The notes under the pieces are model-generated. The model worked only from the letters and a program-made list of their open reading frames with translations. It searched no databases and had not been told where the DNA came from. Below, one piece after another: positions 1 to 7,693 of a DNA stretch of 64,000 nucleotides; position 1 is the stretch's first letter; each line of letters starts with the position of its first letter. The position numbers were made by a program, and so were the translations under genes. The stretch spans positions 2,542,001-2,606,000 of the forward strand of contig CAVTQZ010000001.1 in NCBI GenBank assembly GCA_963737015.1, given 5' to 3'. Origin of the DNA: CAVTQZ01 sp963737015. Its GTDB lineage: Bacteria; Actinomycetota; Acidimicrobiia; Acidimicrobiales; UBA8190.

Positions 1-1054
1 GTTGTCGTCCGACGTCCCGGTGAATGTCGAAGCGCTCTGCGTCGGACCAGCGGTTCTCGTCACGGTTCGCCGACGCGACAAGGAGCATCATGGAGCTGCC
101 GGCGGGAATGGTGCGACCGTAGAGCTCCACGTCGACTGCGACGTACCGGGCGATGGCATGCCCGGTTGGCTCGAAACGCAGGGTCTCTTCGATGCTGTTC
201 GGAATGAGGCCATGATCCTCAACCAACTCCGTACGCTGATCAGGATGCTTGGCGAGCAGAGCGACCAGCCAGCCGATCAAGCGCGCAGTGGTCTCGTTGC
301 CTGCCCCCGCTAGGACGGTGACGTAGGTCAGGATCTCATCGCGTGTGAGTGTTCGTGTCGTGCCGGTTTCATCCTCGAACTCTGCGTTGATGAGCTCCGT
401 CATCAAGTCGTCAGACGGATGGTCAGCGCGCCAATCGATGTAGTCCGCGAACAGGTCGGTGTCCATGAGGGCGTCTTGCGACACTTTCATCTGTTGTCCC
501 GGCACTGTTCGTAATTTGGCGTCGGCGCGCTCGCGGACAGCCAGTTGATCCGCCTCCGGGATTCCGAGCAGCAGGCCGATCACGCGCATCGGAACCTCAT
601 TTGCGAACTCCGTCATCACGTCGAAGTTGTCTCTACCCGTAAGGCGATCGAGACAATGCGTACAGAAAGCTCTGATCTCCGGCTCCAAGGACGCCACACG
701 GGTTGGTCTGAAAACGCGCGCGAGCAAGCTCCGATGAATGTCGTGTATCGGCGGGTCCTCCATGAGCAGCGTCCCCGGCGGGATCTCGACGTTCGCCTTT
801 ATGACCTCGAGAATGGGGCCGCGAGCCGAAGAGAAGGCGCGCCAATCCTTCAGTCCCCTGTCGACGTCCTCCCACAGGCTGAGCGTGTAGAAGTCGTGTC
901 GGTCGTTGTACCAAAGGGGCGCCTCCGCACGCAGGCGCCGGTAGATCGGATACGGATCGCGTGCGATCGAGCGGTCGAACGGGTCCCAGTAGACCGAGTT
1001 GGCACTGCCCACTTGGAGACCTCCCGGGCCCGAAACCGCCGGGTTCCGGACCAT
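1..1054 (-). CDS. Cytochrome P450, 3' end cut by the window edge
   Basis: A heme-thiolate monooxygenase. The visible 351 residues cover the N-terminal and central P450 fold. The I-helix oxygen-binding motif AGAGNETT lies near residue 248 and the K-helix ExxR motif (EETLR) near residue 286. The heme-ligand Cys loop lies beyond position 1, so it cannot be checked. I chose ATG at 1054: an in-frame TAG lies 15 nt further upstream and a GGAG motif sits about 9 nt before the ATG. A GTG at 1012 is an alternative that gives a more typical N-terminus (GSANSVYWDPFDR). The gene is divergent from a TetR regulator across an 85-nt spacer with a palindrome, so local repression is likely. The substrate cannot be inferred. 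Confidence 0.85.
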   Translation of the reverse strand, partial: MVRNPAVSGPGGLQVGSANSVYWDPFDRSIARDPYPIYRRLRAEAPLWYNDRHDFYTLSLWEDVDRGLKDWRAFSSARGPILEVIKANVEIPPGTLLMEDPPIHDIHRSLLARVFRPTRVASLEPEIRAFCTHCLDRLTGRDNFDVMTEFANEVPMRVIGLLLGIPEADQLAVRERADAKLRTVPGQQMKVSQDALMDTDLFADYIDWRADHPSDDLMTELINAEFEDETGTTRTLTRDEILTYVTVLAGAGNETTARLIGWLVALLAKHPDQRTELVEDHGLIPNSIEETLRFEPTGHAIARYVAVDVELYGRTIPAGSSMMLLVASANRDENRWSDAERFDIHRDVGRQ

Positions 1055-1075
1055 CGAACCCACACTCCGCTAGTT

Positions 1076-1091
1076 TTAACGACCGTTATAA
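1076..1091. promoter_or_regulatory. Candidate TetR operator in the P450/TetR divergent spacer
   Basis: AACG-AC-CGTT at 1078-1087 is a perfect inverted repeat. It extends imperfectly to TTAACGACCGTTATAA (1076-1091) in an AT-rich patch of an otherwise GC-rich spacer. This is the expected place for the TetR protein starting at 1140 to act on itself and on the P450. Binding is inferred from position only. Confidence 0.4.
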
Positions 1092-1139
1092 CTTAATCTC
1101 GATCGTGGTGTCAAGGCCAATGCCCCGAAAGGAACGCCG

Positions 1140-1742
1140 ATGCCAAAGGCACGCCGCCACCGAGCAGCGACCGAAGAAAAGCTGAATCGTGTACTGGACG
1201 CGGCCGAGGAGGTCATCCTCGACGACGGATACGCCGCGGTGAGCTCCCGCAGCGTTGCAGGGCGAATCGGAATCCAGCCGCCTCTGCTTCACTATTACTT
1301 CCCGACGATCGACGACTTGTTCGTGGCTTTGCTGCGCCGCCGCTCAGAGCGCAATGTCGAACGCATGGCGGCCGCCCTCTCGTCGCCGAGGCCGCTTCTG
1401 GCGTGGTGGGACCTCGCGTCTGACACGCGCGGCACCGCTCTGTTCGTCGAGCTGATAGCAGCAGCCAACCATCGACCGCCGCTGAGGCTCGAAGTCGGTG
1501 AGGTAGCACGCGAAGTGCGTCAGATGCAGATGATGACATTGACGCCGCTGCTTCACGAGTACGGACTGGACCGCCGCCAATTCCCGCCGGCGTTGATCGC
1601 GGCTGCAATGCAGGGGCTTGCATTCGGTCTGGTGTCCGACGAGGTGGCGGGGTATGAGACGGCGACAAAAGAAGCGAGGGCAGCGATGCGGCGCTTGCTG
1701 ACCCGGCTCGAACAGCGACGAGAGCGAGCACACCCGGACTGA
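1140..1742 (+). CDS. TetR/AcrR-family transcriptional regulator
   Basis: A 200-residue DNA-binding regulator. Residues about 14-60 form the TetR helix-turn-helix (VSSRSVAGRIGIQPPLLHYYF, with the usual HYYF recognition-helix end followed by DLF). The rest is a variable, all-helical ligand-sensing domain. ATG at 1140 is preceded by AAAGGA at good spacing. The gene is divergent from the P450 gene, and the shared spacer carries a short palindrome. The likely role is repression of the P450 and itself until a small-molecule ligand binds. The ligand is unknown. Confidence 0.85.
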   Translation: MPKARRHRAATEEKLNRVLDAAEEVILDDGYAAVSSRSVAGRIGIQPPLLHYYFPTIDDLFVALLRRRSERNVERMAAALSSPRPLLAWWDLASDTRGTALFVELIAAANHRPPLRLEVGEVAREVRQMQMMTLTPLLHEYGLDRRQFPPALIAAAMQGLAFGLVSDEVAGYETATKEARAAMRRLLTRLEQRRERAHPD

Positions 1743-1761
1743 GCGTGCGCTCGATGCCTCG

Positions 1762-2286
1762 TCAGGAGCCGAGGGTCACCGCTTCGAGTGTCTCGTAGCG
1801 TGCTCCGCCCTCGCCGAGCGAGGAAGACATGAGGAAGAGCTCATCGACCCTCCATGCACCTTTGACGGGCGTGCCGGCGAGGTTCACCGGTCCTTTCCCC
1901 ATGCCTCGCACCCGCGCCAGAGTGAGATGACCCGCGTAGGGGCGGTGGTCCGCTTCACCCCACCTCTCGGTGGCTTCGGAGACGACTTCCGCCAACGCCT
2001 CCGTCCCGTGTACGGGGATCTGGAGGATTCTGCGACTCGTGAACCAGGCAACCGCAGGCCCGAGAACAGCCTCGATCGTCTCCGTCTGCGACTCGCGAAG
2101 CTTCTCAGGCACCGTACGGAGTGCCTCGGCGACAGGCGCGGGTTCTTCGACTTCGCCGAGAAAGCGCAATGTGACGTGCCACTGATCGGGTGTGGTCCAC
2201 CGAAGGCTCGGCAACTTCGGACGAGGCAGCGCCTCGACGAGGGACAGCACCTCCTCGGGAGGGGTCATCGCCACGAACAGGCGCAC
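1762..2286 (-). CDS. thpR: 2H phosphoesterase, RNA 2',3'-cyclic phosphodiesterase (ThpR/LigT-like)
   Basis: A 174-residue 2H-family enzyme. It has both signature HxT motifs at the expected spacing: H37-V-T39 in WHVTLRFLG and H120-L-T122 in GHLTLARV. The family hydrolyses 2',3'-cyclic phosphodiesters on RNA ends or small nucleotides; some members were first described as 2'-5' RNA ligases. I placed the start at GTG 2286, where the conserved VRLFVAMTPP begins. The frame stays open further upstream, but that part overlaps the macrodomain gene and looks non-coding. Only about 22 nt separate it from the divergent macrodomain gene, so the two probably share control. The in vivo substrate is unknown. 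Confidence 0.82.
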   Translation of the reverse strand: MRLFVAMTPPEEVLSLVEALPRPKLPSLRWTTPDQWHVTLRFLGEVEEPAPVAEALRTVPEKLRESQTETIEAVLGPAVAWFTSRRILQIPVHGTEALAEVVSEATERWGEADHRPYAGHLTLARVRGMGKGPVNLAGTPVKGAWRVDELFLMSSSLGEGGARYETLEAVTLGS

Positions 2287-2308
2287 TCGCCCAGTGTGGC
2301 CGACCGAG

Positions 2309-2875
2309 ATGCAACAAGATAGGACCGTGCCCGAGGACTGGGGATCCCCGCCATCGGATGCCCGCCCGCCGCGCATCGAAGCGGCGCTCGGCGATATCAC
2401 CGCAGAAAGGGTCGATGCCGTTGTAAATGCCGCCAACCGGCAGCTGAAGGGCGGCGGGGGCGTCGACGGGGCGATCCACCGAGCCGCAGGAGCGGCAGAC
2501 CTACACGCTGCGTGCGAGCAACTCGGAGGCTGCGAGCCCGGCGACGCGAAGGCGACCCCGGGCTTCCGCCTGAAGGCCCGGTGGATCATCCACACCGTCG
2601 GACCGGTCTGGGCAGGAGGATCCCGCGGAGAGCCCGAGGTCCTGGCGTCCTGCTACCGCCGCTCGATCGAGGTCGCCACAGAGCTCGGTGCCAGGACAGT
2701 GGCGTTTCCAGCGATCTCGACGGGGATTTATGGCTACCCCGCTGAGCCTGCAGCCGGGGCCGCGGTCCGAACCCTCCGCACGACGTGGAGCGACGTCGTC
2801 GAGCTGGTTCGGCTCATTGCTTTCGATGAGCGAACCTTCCAGTTATACGAAAGGCTTCTCGAGTCGTCACCTTGA
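2309..2875 (+). CDS. Macrodomain protein (ADP-ribose binding/hydrolase, MacroD/YmdB-like)
   Basis: A 188-residue protein made almost entirely of one macrodomain. The signature GDIT-DAVVNAAN-GGGGVDGAIH is at residues 29-57, and the second loop (PAISTGIYGYP) follows around residue 140. These loops bind ADP-ribose in enzymes that remove mono-ADP-ribose from proteins, deacetylate O-acetyl-ADP-ribose, or dephosphorylate ADP-ribose-1''-phosphate. ATG at 2309 is the most likely start; GTG at 2327 is possible. The gene is head-to-head with a 2H phosphoesterase, which points toward ADP-ribose phosphate by-products. That link is an inference. Confidence 0.85.
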   Translation: MQQDRTVPEDWGSPPSDARPPRIEAALGDITAERVDAVVNAANRQLKGGGGVDGAIHRAAGAADLHAACEQLGGCEPGDAKATPGFRLKARWIIHTVGPVWAGGSRGEPEVLASCYRRSIEVATELGARTVAFPAISTGIYGYPAEPAAGAAVRTLRTTWSDVVELVRLIAFDERTFQLYERLLESSP

Positions 2876-2909
2876 CGGTGCCGTGAAGCGCCCGTGGAGG
2901 CTCGACCTG

Positions 2910-4229
2910 TTATCTCTGCCCGAGAATGCGGGTGCCCAATGGACTCAGGTGAACGGTGAGCCGGCGGCGCAACAAATCGAGCGCGGTGATGGTCGCGTAC
3001 TGACGCACGCGTTCGCGGTCTCCGGGAAGACGCACCTCCGCGGTCTCGGTGTCGCGTCCTTCGATCGCTAGACCGACGATCAGCGTGCCCGGACGGAGGC
3101 CCTCGGCTTCGTCGGGACCGGCTACTCCCGTTAGCGAGAGCCCCACGTCCGAACCGAGGACACGGCGCGCGCCCTCGGCCATCGCCTTGGCCGCGGCTTC
3201 GGTCACGACCGGGCCCTCCGGCACGCCGAGTAGGGAGAACTTGACCTCGGGCGAGTACGAGACGATCGAGCCGCGCAGCCACGTGCTCGCACCGGCGACA
3301 CCCACGAGACGCGACGCGACCAGGCCTCCGGTGAGCGACTCGGCGAGCCCGAGCGTGAGCCCGCGCTCTGTCAGCTCGCGCGCCACGACCGACTCCATCG
3401 TGTCGTCGTCGACACCGAAGACCACCTCGCCCGCGAGCTCCCTGACCTTCTTCTCCTCGTCGTCGAGCATCGCTCTCGCCGCCGCAGCGTCCTCCGCCTT
3501 GGCGGTGATGCGGACCTTGATGCCCTCGATGCCGCTCGCGAGGAATGCAATGGTGGGCTTCGTGGTGCCAGCTGTGCCGGCGACATCGGGGGGATCGCCC
3601 TGCCCCGAATCGAGCGCCGAGACCAGTGGGCCGAGCAGCTCGGCGAGACTCGACTCGCTCATCCCCCACGTGCGCACCACCCTGCTCGCGATCGTCCCCG
3701 TCGCGCCCTCCCGCGCCAGCCGTTCGCGGAGGTCGGGAAGCACGCCGCGCTCGAACAGCTCCGCCATCTCGTAGGGCACGCCGGGTAACGCATAGACCAC
3801 CTTGTGACCGACGTCGCAGATGAGGCCCGGCGCGGTCCCCACGCCGGGGATGATCCTCGCCCCTTCGGGCACGTCGGCCTGGCGGGCGTTGCTCTCTGCC
3901 ATCGCGCGCCCGCGTGCCCCGAAGTAGCGGCGGATGCCCTCGAGCACGGCCTCGTCGCGCAGGAGCGGCACGTTCATGACCTCCGCGATCGCCTCGCGGG
4001 TGATGTCGTCGTGCGTCGGACCGAGTCCGCCACAAACAACCACGCCGTCGCTGCGTGCGAGCGCGGTGCGCAGCGCCAGGACGATGCGCGCGTGGTTGTC
4101 ACCGACCGCCTGGTGGAAATGGGAGTCGACCCCCGCGAGCGCGAGTTGCTCGCCGAGCCACGCCGAGTTCGTGTCCGTGATCTGCCCGAGCAGCAGCTCG
4201 GTCCCGACAGCGAGGACCTCGATCCTCAT
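2910..4229 (-). CDS. cinA: CinA-family protein (NMN amidohydrolase-like)
   Basis: A 439-residue two-domain protein. Residues 1 to about 170 are the MoaB/MogA-like domain (GTELLLGQITDTN; GGLGPTHDD near residue 68). After a linker, residues from about 270 form the CinA C-terminal domain (AESLTGGLVASRL and SLTGVAGPD), which in characterised members deamidates nicotinamide mononucleotide for NAD salvage. Length and order match full-length CinA. The start overlaps the pgsA stop by 4 nt, so the two are translationally coupled in the rimO-pgsA-cinA unit. It converges with the macrodomain gene, with 34 nt between them. Confidence 0.93.
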   Translation of the reverse strand: MRIEVLAVGTELLLGQITDTNSAWLGEQLALAGVDSHFHQAVGDNHARIVLALRTALARSDGVVVCGGLGPTHDDITREAIAEVMNVPLLRDEAVLEGIRRYFGARGRAMAESNARQADVPEGARIIPGVGTAPGLICDVGHKVVYALPGVPYEMAELFERGVLPDLRERLAREGATGTIASRVVRTWGMSESSLAELLGPLVSALDSGQGDPPDVAGTAGTTKPTIAFLASGIEGIKVRITAKAEDAAAARAMLDDEEKKVRELAGEVVFGVDDDTMESVVARELTERGLTLGLAESLTGGLVASRLVGVAGASTWLRGSIVSYSPEVKFSLLGVPEGPVVTEAAAKAMAEGARRVLGSDVGLSLTGVAGPDEAEGLRPGTLIVGLAIEGRDTETAEVRLPGDRERVRQYATITALDLLRRRLTVHLSPLGTRILGQR

Positions 4230-4888
4230 CCGAAGGCGGATCGGGCCGCCGGGGAGGTGTCTGCGGGCCGCCCTGCGGAAGGCGCTTTCGTGGCCGTCAC
4301 GTCAGTGACCGGCGGGCCCTCTGGGACCGGCAGGTCCACTGCGGCTGACACCGCCTTGCGGCCGTCGGCGAGGTATTGCACTCCGGTTAGGAGAGTGAAG
4401 GCGACCGCCACCCACAACGCGGCGCCCACCGCGGTGCGGTGCGGCGCTACACCGGGCGCGAGCGCGAGCAGGATCGCGATGCCCTGCACGAGCGTCTTCA
4501 CCTTCGCAGAGAACCGGGCGGGGATGGACACGCCGCGACGGCCCATCGCCGTGCGGTACGTGCTCATCGCGATCTCCCGCGCAGCGATGAGCGCCACGGG
4601 GAGCCACGCCACCTCCGCCTTGGCCGCAAGGACGAACAGCGCCGCCAGCACCACCACCTTGTCCGCCAGCGGATCGAGGAACGCCCCCGAACGCGTCGCG
4701 CCCTGCCTCCGGGCGATCCAGCCGTCGAAGCCGTCTGTAAGCCCTATCCCGAGGGCCACGGCGAACGGCGCCCACCCGGCACCTCCGATCGCCACGAGCG
4801 CGACCAGCGCGGGCGTCGCGAGCAGCCTGGCGACGGTGATCGCGTTCGCCGGGGTCGCAAGCGCGGAAGGCCCGAAGCTCGTCCTCAT
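4226..4888 (-). CDS. pgsA: CDP-diacylglycerol-glycerol-3-phosphate 3-phosphatidyltransferase
   Basis: A 220-residue membrane enzyme that makes phosphatidylglycerol phosphate, the committed step to phosphatidylglycerol and cardiolipin. The CDP-alcohol phosphotransferase motif is complete: D52, D55-G56, A59-R60, G68, D72, D76. Several hydrophobic segments follow. The last 35 residues are a Pro/Thr/Ala-rich tail outside the family core. ATG at 4888 overlaps the rimO stop by 4 nt, and the stop overlaps cinA by 4 nt. A different CDP-alcohol transferase is possible, but the context favours PgsA. Confidence 0.92.
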   Translation of the reverse strand: MRTSFGPSALATPANAITVARLLATPALVALVAIGGAGWAPFAVALGIGLTDGFDGWIARRQGATRSGAFLDPLADKVVVLAALFVLAAKAEVAWLPVALIAAREIAMSTYRTAMGRRGVSIPARFSAKVKTLVQGIAILLALAPGVAPHRTAVGAALWVAVAFTLLTGVQYLADGRKAVSAAVDLPVPEGPPVTDVTATKAPSAGRPADTSPAARSAFG

Positions 4889-6207
4889 GGTTCAGCCCAC
4901 AGGTCCGGTCCCGCCGAGCCGGTGACGACCACTTCTTCGATGCTCCCGGTGTCCGGGTCGTGCTCGAGGTGGACCACGCCGTCGATCTCGGGCGCCTCGC
5001 GGTGGGATCGCCCGACACCGGGGCCATCGACCAACACGCTGTGACGTTCGCCCACCATCGCCGCGCGCTTCTCGGCCGTGATCCGGTCCTGCATCTCGGA
5101 GCACTCGCGCAGCCGCTCGAGCGCAAGGTCCGGTGGCACCTTTCCGTCGAGTCCCTTCGCGTAGGTGCCTTCTTCCTCGGAGAAGGTGAAGAATCCCGCC
5201 CAGTCGAGCTCGGCGTCCTCCACGAACCGCAGGAGCTCGTCGTGGTCGGACTCGGTCTCGCCGGGGTAGCCGAGGATGAACGACGAGCGCAGCGCGGCGT
5301 CGGGTGCGATGGAGCGGATGTGTGCGATCTTCCCGAGGAACTTCTCGCCGTCGCCCGGGCGCCTCATCCTGCGCAGCAGCCGTTGCGACACGTGTTGCAA
5401 CGACAGGTCGTAGTACGGCACACCGGTCCCGGCGACGGCCTCTATGAGCGGCTCGTCGAGAGAGGACGGATAGAGGTACAGAAGCCGCACGCGTTCGACC
5501 CTGCGCGAGACCTCGCGCACCAGGCCCACGAGCGGACGCACCGCCCCCTTCCCGCGGTTGCGCTTCTCTCCCGGGTCGGCATCGAGCCCCCACGAAGCGA
5601 GGTCCTGCGCGACGAGGACGACCTCGCGCACGTTCTCACCGAGCTCTTCGACCTCGCCGAGCACCGCCTCCGCCGTTCGCGAGCGCTGCCTCCCGCGAAA
5701 GTGCGGGATGGCGCAGAACCCGCATCGCCTGTCGCAACCTTCTGCAACCTTCACGTACGCCCAGGGGGCCTCCGCCGCGGGGCGCGGCAGGTTCAGGAGG
5801 TCGAAGCTCGTTACGCTGCCCTCGCCGGATCCGCCTGAGTCGGTGAGGGTGCCTCCAGCTCGGTGGTCCGGGCCTCTGCGGCCGAGCGTCACCGGGACGC
5901 CGAACCCGGCGACCAGGTCGACCTCGGGCATCGCCCGCGACAGCTCGGCTCCGTAGCGCTCGGCCAGACAGCCCGTGACGACGATGCGCGCCCCCTCGGC
6001 TCTGGCGTCGGCCAGCTCCAGGATCGTGTCGATCGACTCCTGGCGGGCGGCCTCTATGAACGCGCAGGTGTTCACGACCACCACGTCGGCCTGCTCGACA
6101 CTGGCCGCGGGGCGATAGCCGTCGGCGAGAAGCGTGCCGGCCAGCTTGTCGGAGTCCACCTTGTTCTTCGGGCAGCCGAGGGTCTCGAGCCAGTAATGCT
6201 CGGGCAC
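4885..6207 (-). CDS. rimO: Ribosomal protein S12 methylthiotransferase
   Basis: A 440-residue radical-SAM methylthiotransferase that modifies the conserved Asp of ribosomal protein S12 (rpsL is also in this window). The N-terminal UPF0004 domain carries three cluster cysteines, C12 (LGCPKN), C48 and C80. The radical-SAM CxxxCxxC motif is C158-C162-C165 (CDRRCGFC). A TRAM-like region closes the protein. The LGCPKN motif and YLYPSS favour RimO over MiaB. The start is GTG at 6207. It is the first gene of the rimO-pgsA-cinA unit and lies 39 nt after tRNA-Ser. Confidence 0.93.
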   Translation of the reverse strand: MPEHYWLETLGCPKNKVDSDKLAGTLLADGYRPAASVEQADVVVVNTCAFIEAARQESIDTILELADARAEGARIVVTGCLAERYGAELSRAMPEVDLVAGFGVPVTLGRRGPDHRAGGTLTDSGGSGEGSVTSFDLLNLPRPAAEAPWAYVKVAEGCDRRCGFCAIPHFRGRQRSRTAEAVLGEVEELGENVREVVLVAQDLASWGLDADPGEKRNRGKGAVRPLVGLVREVSRRVERVRLLYLYPSSLDEPLIEAVAGTGVPYYDLSLQHVSQRLLRRMRRPGDGEKFLGKIAHIRSIAPDAALRSSFILGYPGETESDHDELLRFVEDAELDWAGFFTFSEEEGTYAKGLDGKVPPDLALERLRECSEMQDRITAEKRAAMVGERHSVLVDGPGVGRSHREAPEIDGVVHLEHDPDTGSIEEVVVTGSAGPDLWAEP

Positions 6208-6246
6208 CAGGACAATCTACTGGCAGGTCGCTTGAGTCCCCCGAAG

Positions 6247-6335
6247 CGGAGAGGGAGGGATTTGAACCCTCGGAGCCGGTTTCCCAGCTCAACTCATTAG
6301 CAGTGAGTCCGATTCGGCCGCTCTCGCACCTCTCC
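6247..6335 (-). tRNA. tRNA-Ser (anticodon GCT)
   Basis: A class II tRNA on the minus strand. The acceptor stem GGAGAGG (6335-6329) pairs with CCTCTCC at 6254-6248, with discriminator G at 6247. The anticodon stem ACTCA/TGAGT encloses CTGCTAA with anticodon GCT, which reads AGC/AGT. A long variable arm, diagnostic for Ser, and a GGTTCAAATCC T-loop follow. The 3' CCA is not encoded. Length is about 89 nt. Confidence 0.95.
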
Positions 6336-6378
6336 GGCAGGCGAGTCTAGGCACCCGAGGCTCGGCCAACGCCTCCGG

Positions 6379-7629
6379 TCAGGGGCGTCGTCCGTTCGGC
6401 ATGAGGTCGGGGTTACCCCACTGACCGAGGCTGTTCAGTTGAACGGCGTTTCCCGCGGCTTCGACGATCCGTCCCCCGCCCACGTAGATGGCGGTGTGGT
6501 AAACGCTCGTCCAGTCGCTCGCATTGCTCCCCCAGAAGACGAGATCGCCGGCTTCGAGCGAGTCCAGCGCCACGGGCGAACCGGCCGTGTGGTACTGGTC
6601 GTTGGCGACGCGCGCGAAACCCACACCCGCACCGTGCTCCCACGATGCGAGAGCCAGCCCCGAGCAGTCGTAACCGGTGGGGCCGTTGCCACCCCATATG
6701 TACGGCTTGCCGAGTTGCATGAACGCGAAGAGGACGGCGCGCTCCCCGGGAGTGACCGGGTTGAACATGAGGCCCTCTGTCGGCGGGGTGCCCGACGCGT
6801 CACCGAAGGCGTGCGCGGTCCCGTTCTGGTCGAAAACCCAGTAGCCGCCTCCGTCGCTCGTCGGCACGAGCTTCTGTGCCGGATCGAGGGTGGGCGCGCC
6901 GCCCATGGAGCCGTAGAAGCCCGCGTCTCCGAAGGTGAAGACTCCTCCGTCGGATGCGAGGAGCCAGTAGCCCCTGCCGTCGGGAGCCGGTGTCATGGAG
7001 ACGATCGGCTGGCGGAGACGGATGGCGCCGGTGGAGCCGTAGAAGTTCGCGTCGCCGAAGCTGAAGATCCCGCCGTCGGAGGCGACCTCCCAGTAGCCCT
7101 TTGCGTCGGGGGTCGATGCCATGCCGACCACGGGCTGGTTGAGGCGCACCGCTCCCATCGAGCCTTGGAAGACCGCGTCGCCGAAGCTGAAGATCCCGCC
7201 GTCGGAGGCGACCTCCCAATAGCCCTTTGAGTCGGGGGTGGAGGCCATGCCGACGACGGGCCGGTTGAGGCGCACCGCTCCCATCGAGCCGTGGAAGACA
7301 GCGTCGCCGAAGCTGAAGATCCCGCCGTCCGAGGCGACCTCCCAATAGCCCCTTGCGTCGTGGGTCGGGGTGATTCCGACTATGGGCTGATTGAGAGTCC
7401 CGTAGGCGCCGGCGGCACCACAATTACAGGCGTTACCGAAGCCCCACACGTTTCCGACACTCGTCGCCAGCCAGAAATTGGTCGGGGTGGCGGTCCCGTC
7501 CGAGCCGGTGTAGCTCGCCGCCGTGTCGGGGTTCGCGCCGGCGGACGCCGCAAACGGACCGAACACCCCGAGGGCTCCCGACGCTGTCGCGAAGGCGAGA
7601 CACGACAACAGGAAAAGACGCCGGGACAC
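6379..7629 (-). CDS. Secreted NlpC/P60 peptidase with N-terminal GYW/SDGG repeats
   Basis: A 416-residue exported protein. A basic start and a hydrophobic stretch ending in Ala (RRLFLLSCLAFATASGA) form a signal peptide. About six 42-residue repeats with the core GYW-ASDGG-FSFGD follow over residues about 50-285. The C-terminal NlpC/P60 domain has catalytic Cys322 (GYDCSGL) and His378 (YHTAIY). This domain type cleaves peptidoglycan stem peptides; the repeats probably form a propeller-like or cell-surface module. I chose GTG at 7629. An ATG at 7713 would overlap the divergent oxidoreductase start and add an uncharacteristic leader. The cell-wall role is inferred. Confidence 0.85.
   Translation of the reverse strand: MSRRLFLLSCLAFATASGALGVFGPFAASAGANPDTAASYTGSDGTATPTNFWLATSVGNVWGFGNACNCGAAGAYGTLNQPIVGITPTHDARGYWEVASDGGIFSFGDAVFHGSMGAVRLNRPVVGMASTPDSKGYWEVASDGGIFSFGDAVFQGSMGAVRLNQPVVGMASTPDAKGYWEVASDGGIFSFGDANFYGSTGAIRLRQPIVSMTPAPDGRGYWLLASDGGVFTFGDAGFYGSMGGAPTLDPAQKLVPTSDGGGYWVFDQNGTAHAFGDASGTPPTEGLMFNPVTPGERAVLFAFMQLGKPYIWGGNGPTGYDCSGLALASWEHGAGVGFARVANDQYHTAGSPVALDSLEAGDLVFWGSNASDWTSVYHTAIYVGGGRIVEAAGNAVQLNSLGQWGNPDLMPNGRRP
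6780..7480 (-). repeat. 126-nt coding tandem repeats in the NlpC/P60 gene
   Basis: About six 42-codon units. The three central copies, around 7050-7430, are nearly identical at DNA level (for example gaagatcccgccgtc recurs every 126 nt). The outer copies are diverged. Each unit encodes GYW-VASDGGIFSFGD-GSMGA. The near-identity suggests recent duplication or gene conversion, and marks a site where short-read assembly could collapse copies. Confidence 0.85.
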
Positions 7630-7693
7630 CGCTCTGTTCTCGGCAGCCGACGGGACCGACTTGACCCCCGATCGTCGTGGTAGGACGAAAGCC

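Noticed and set aside
2734..4035. A 433-codon minus-strand frame overlapping cinA
   Set aside because: It is an alternate frame of cinA and is dominated by Arg/Gly/His; the CinA frame has all domain motifs.
6899..7430. 126-nt direct repeats as a possible CRISPR or mobile element
   Set aside because: The repeats are coding, in frame, and form the repeat domain of the NlpC/P60 protein; there are no terminal inverted repeats or transposase.
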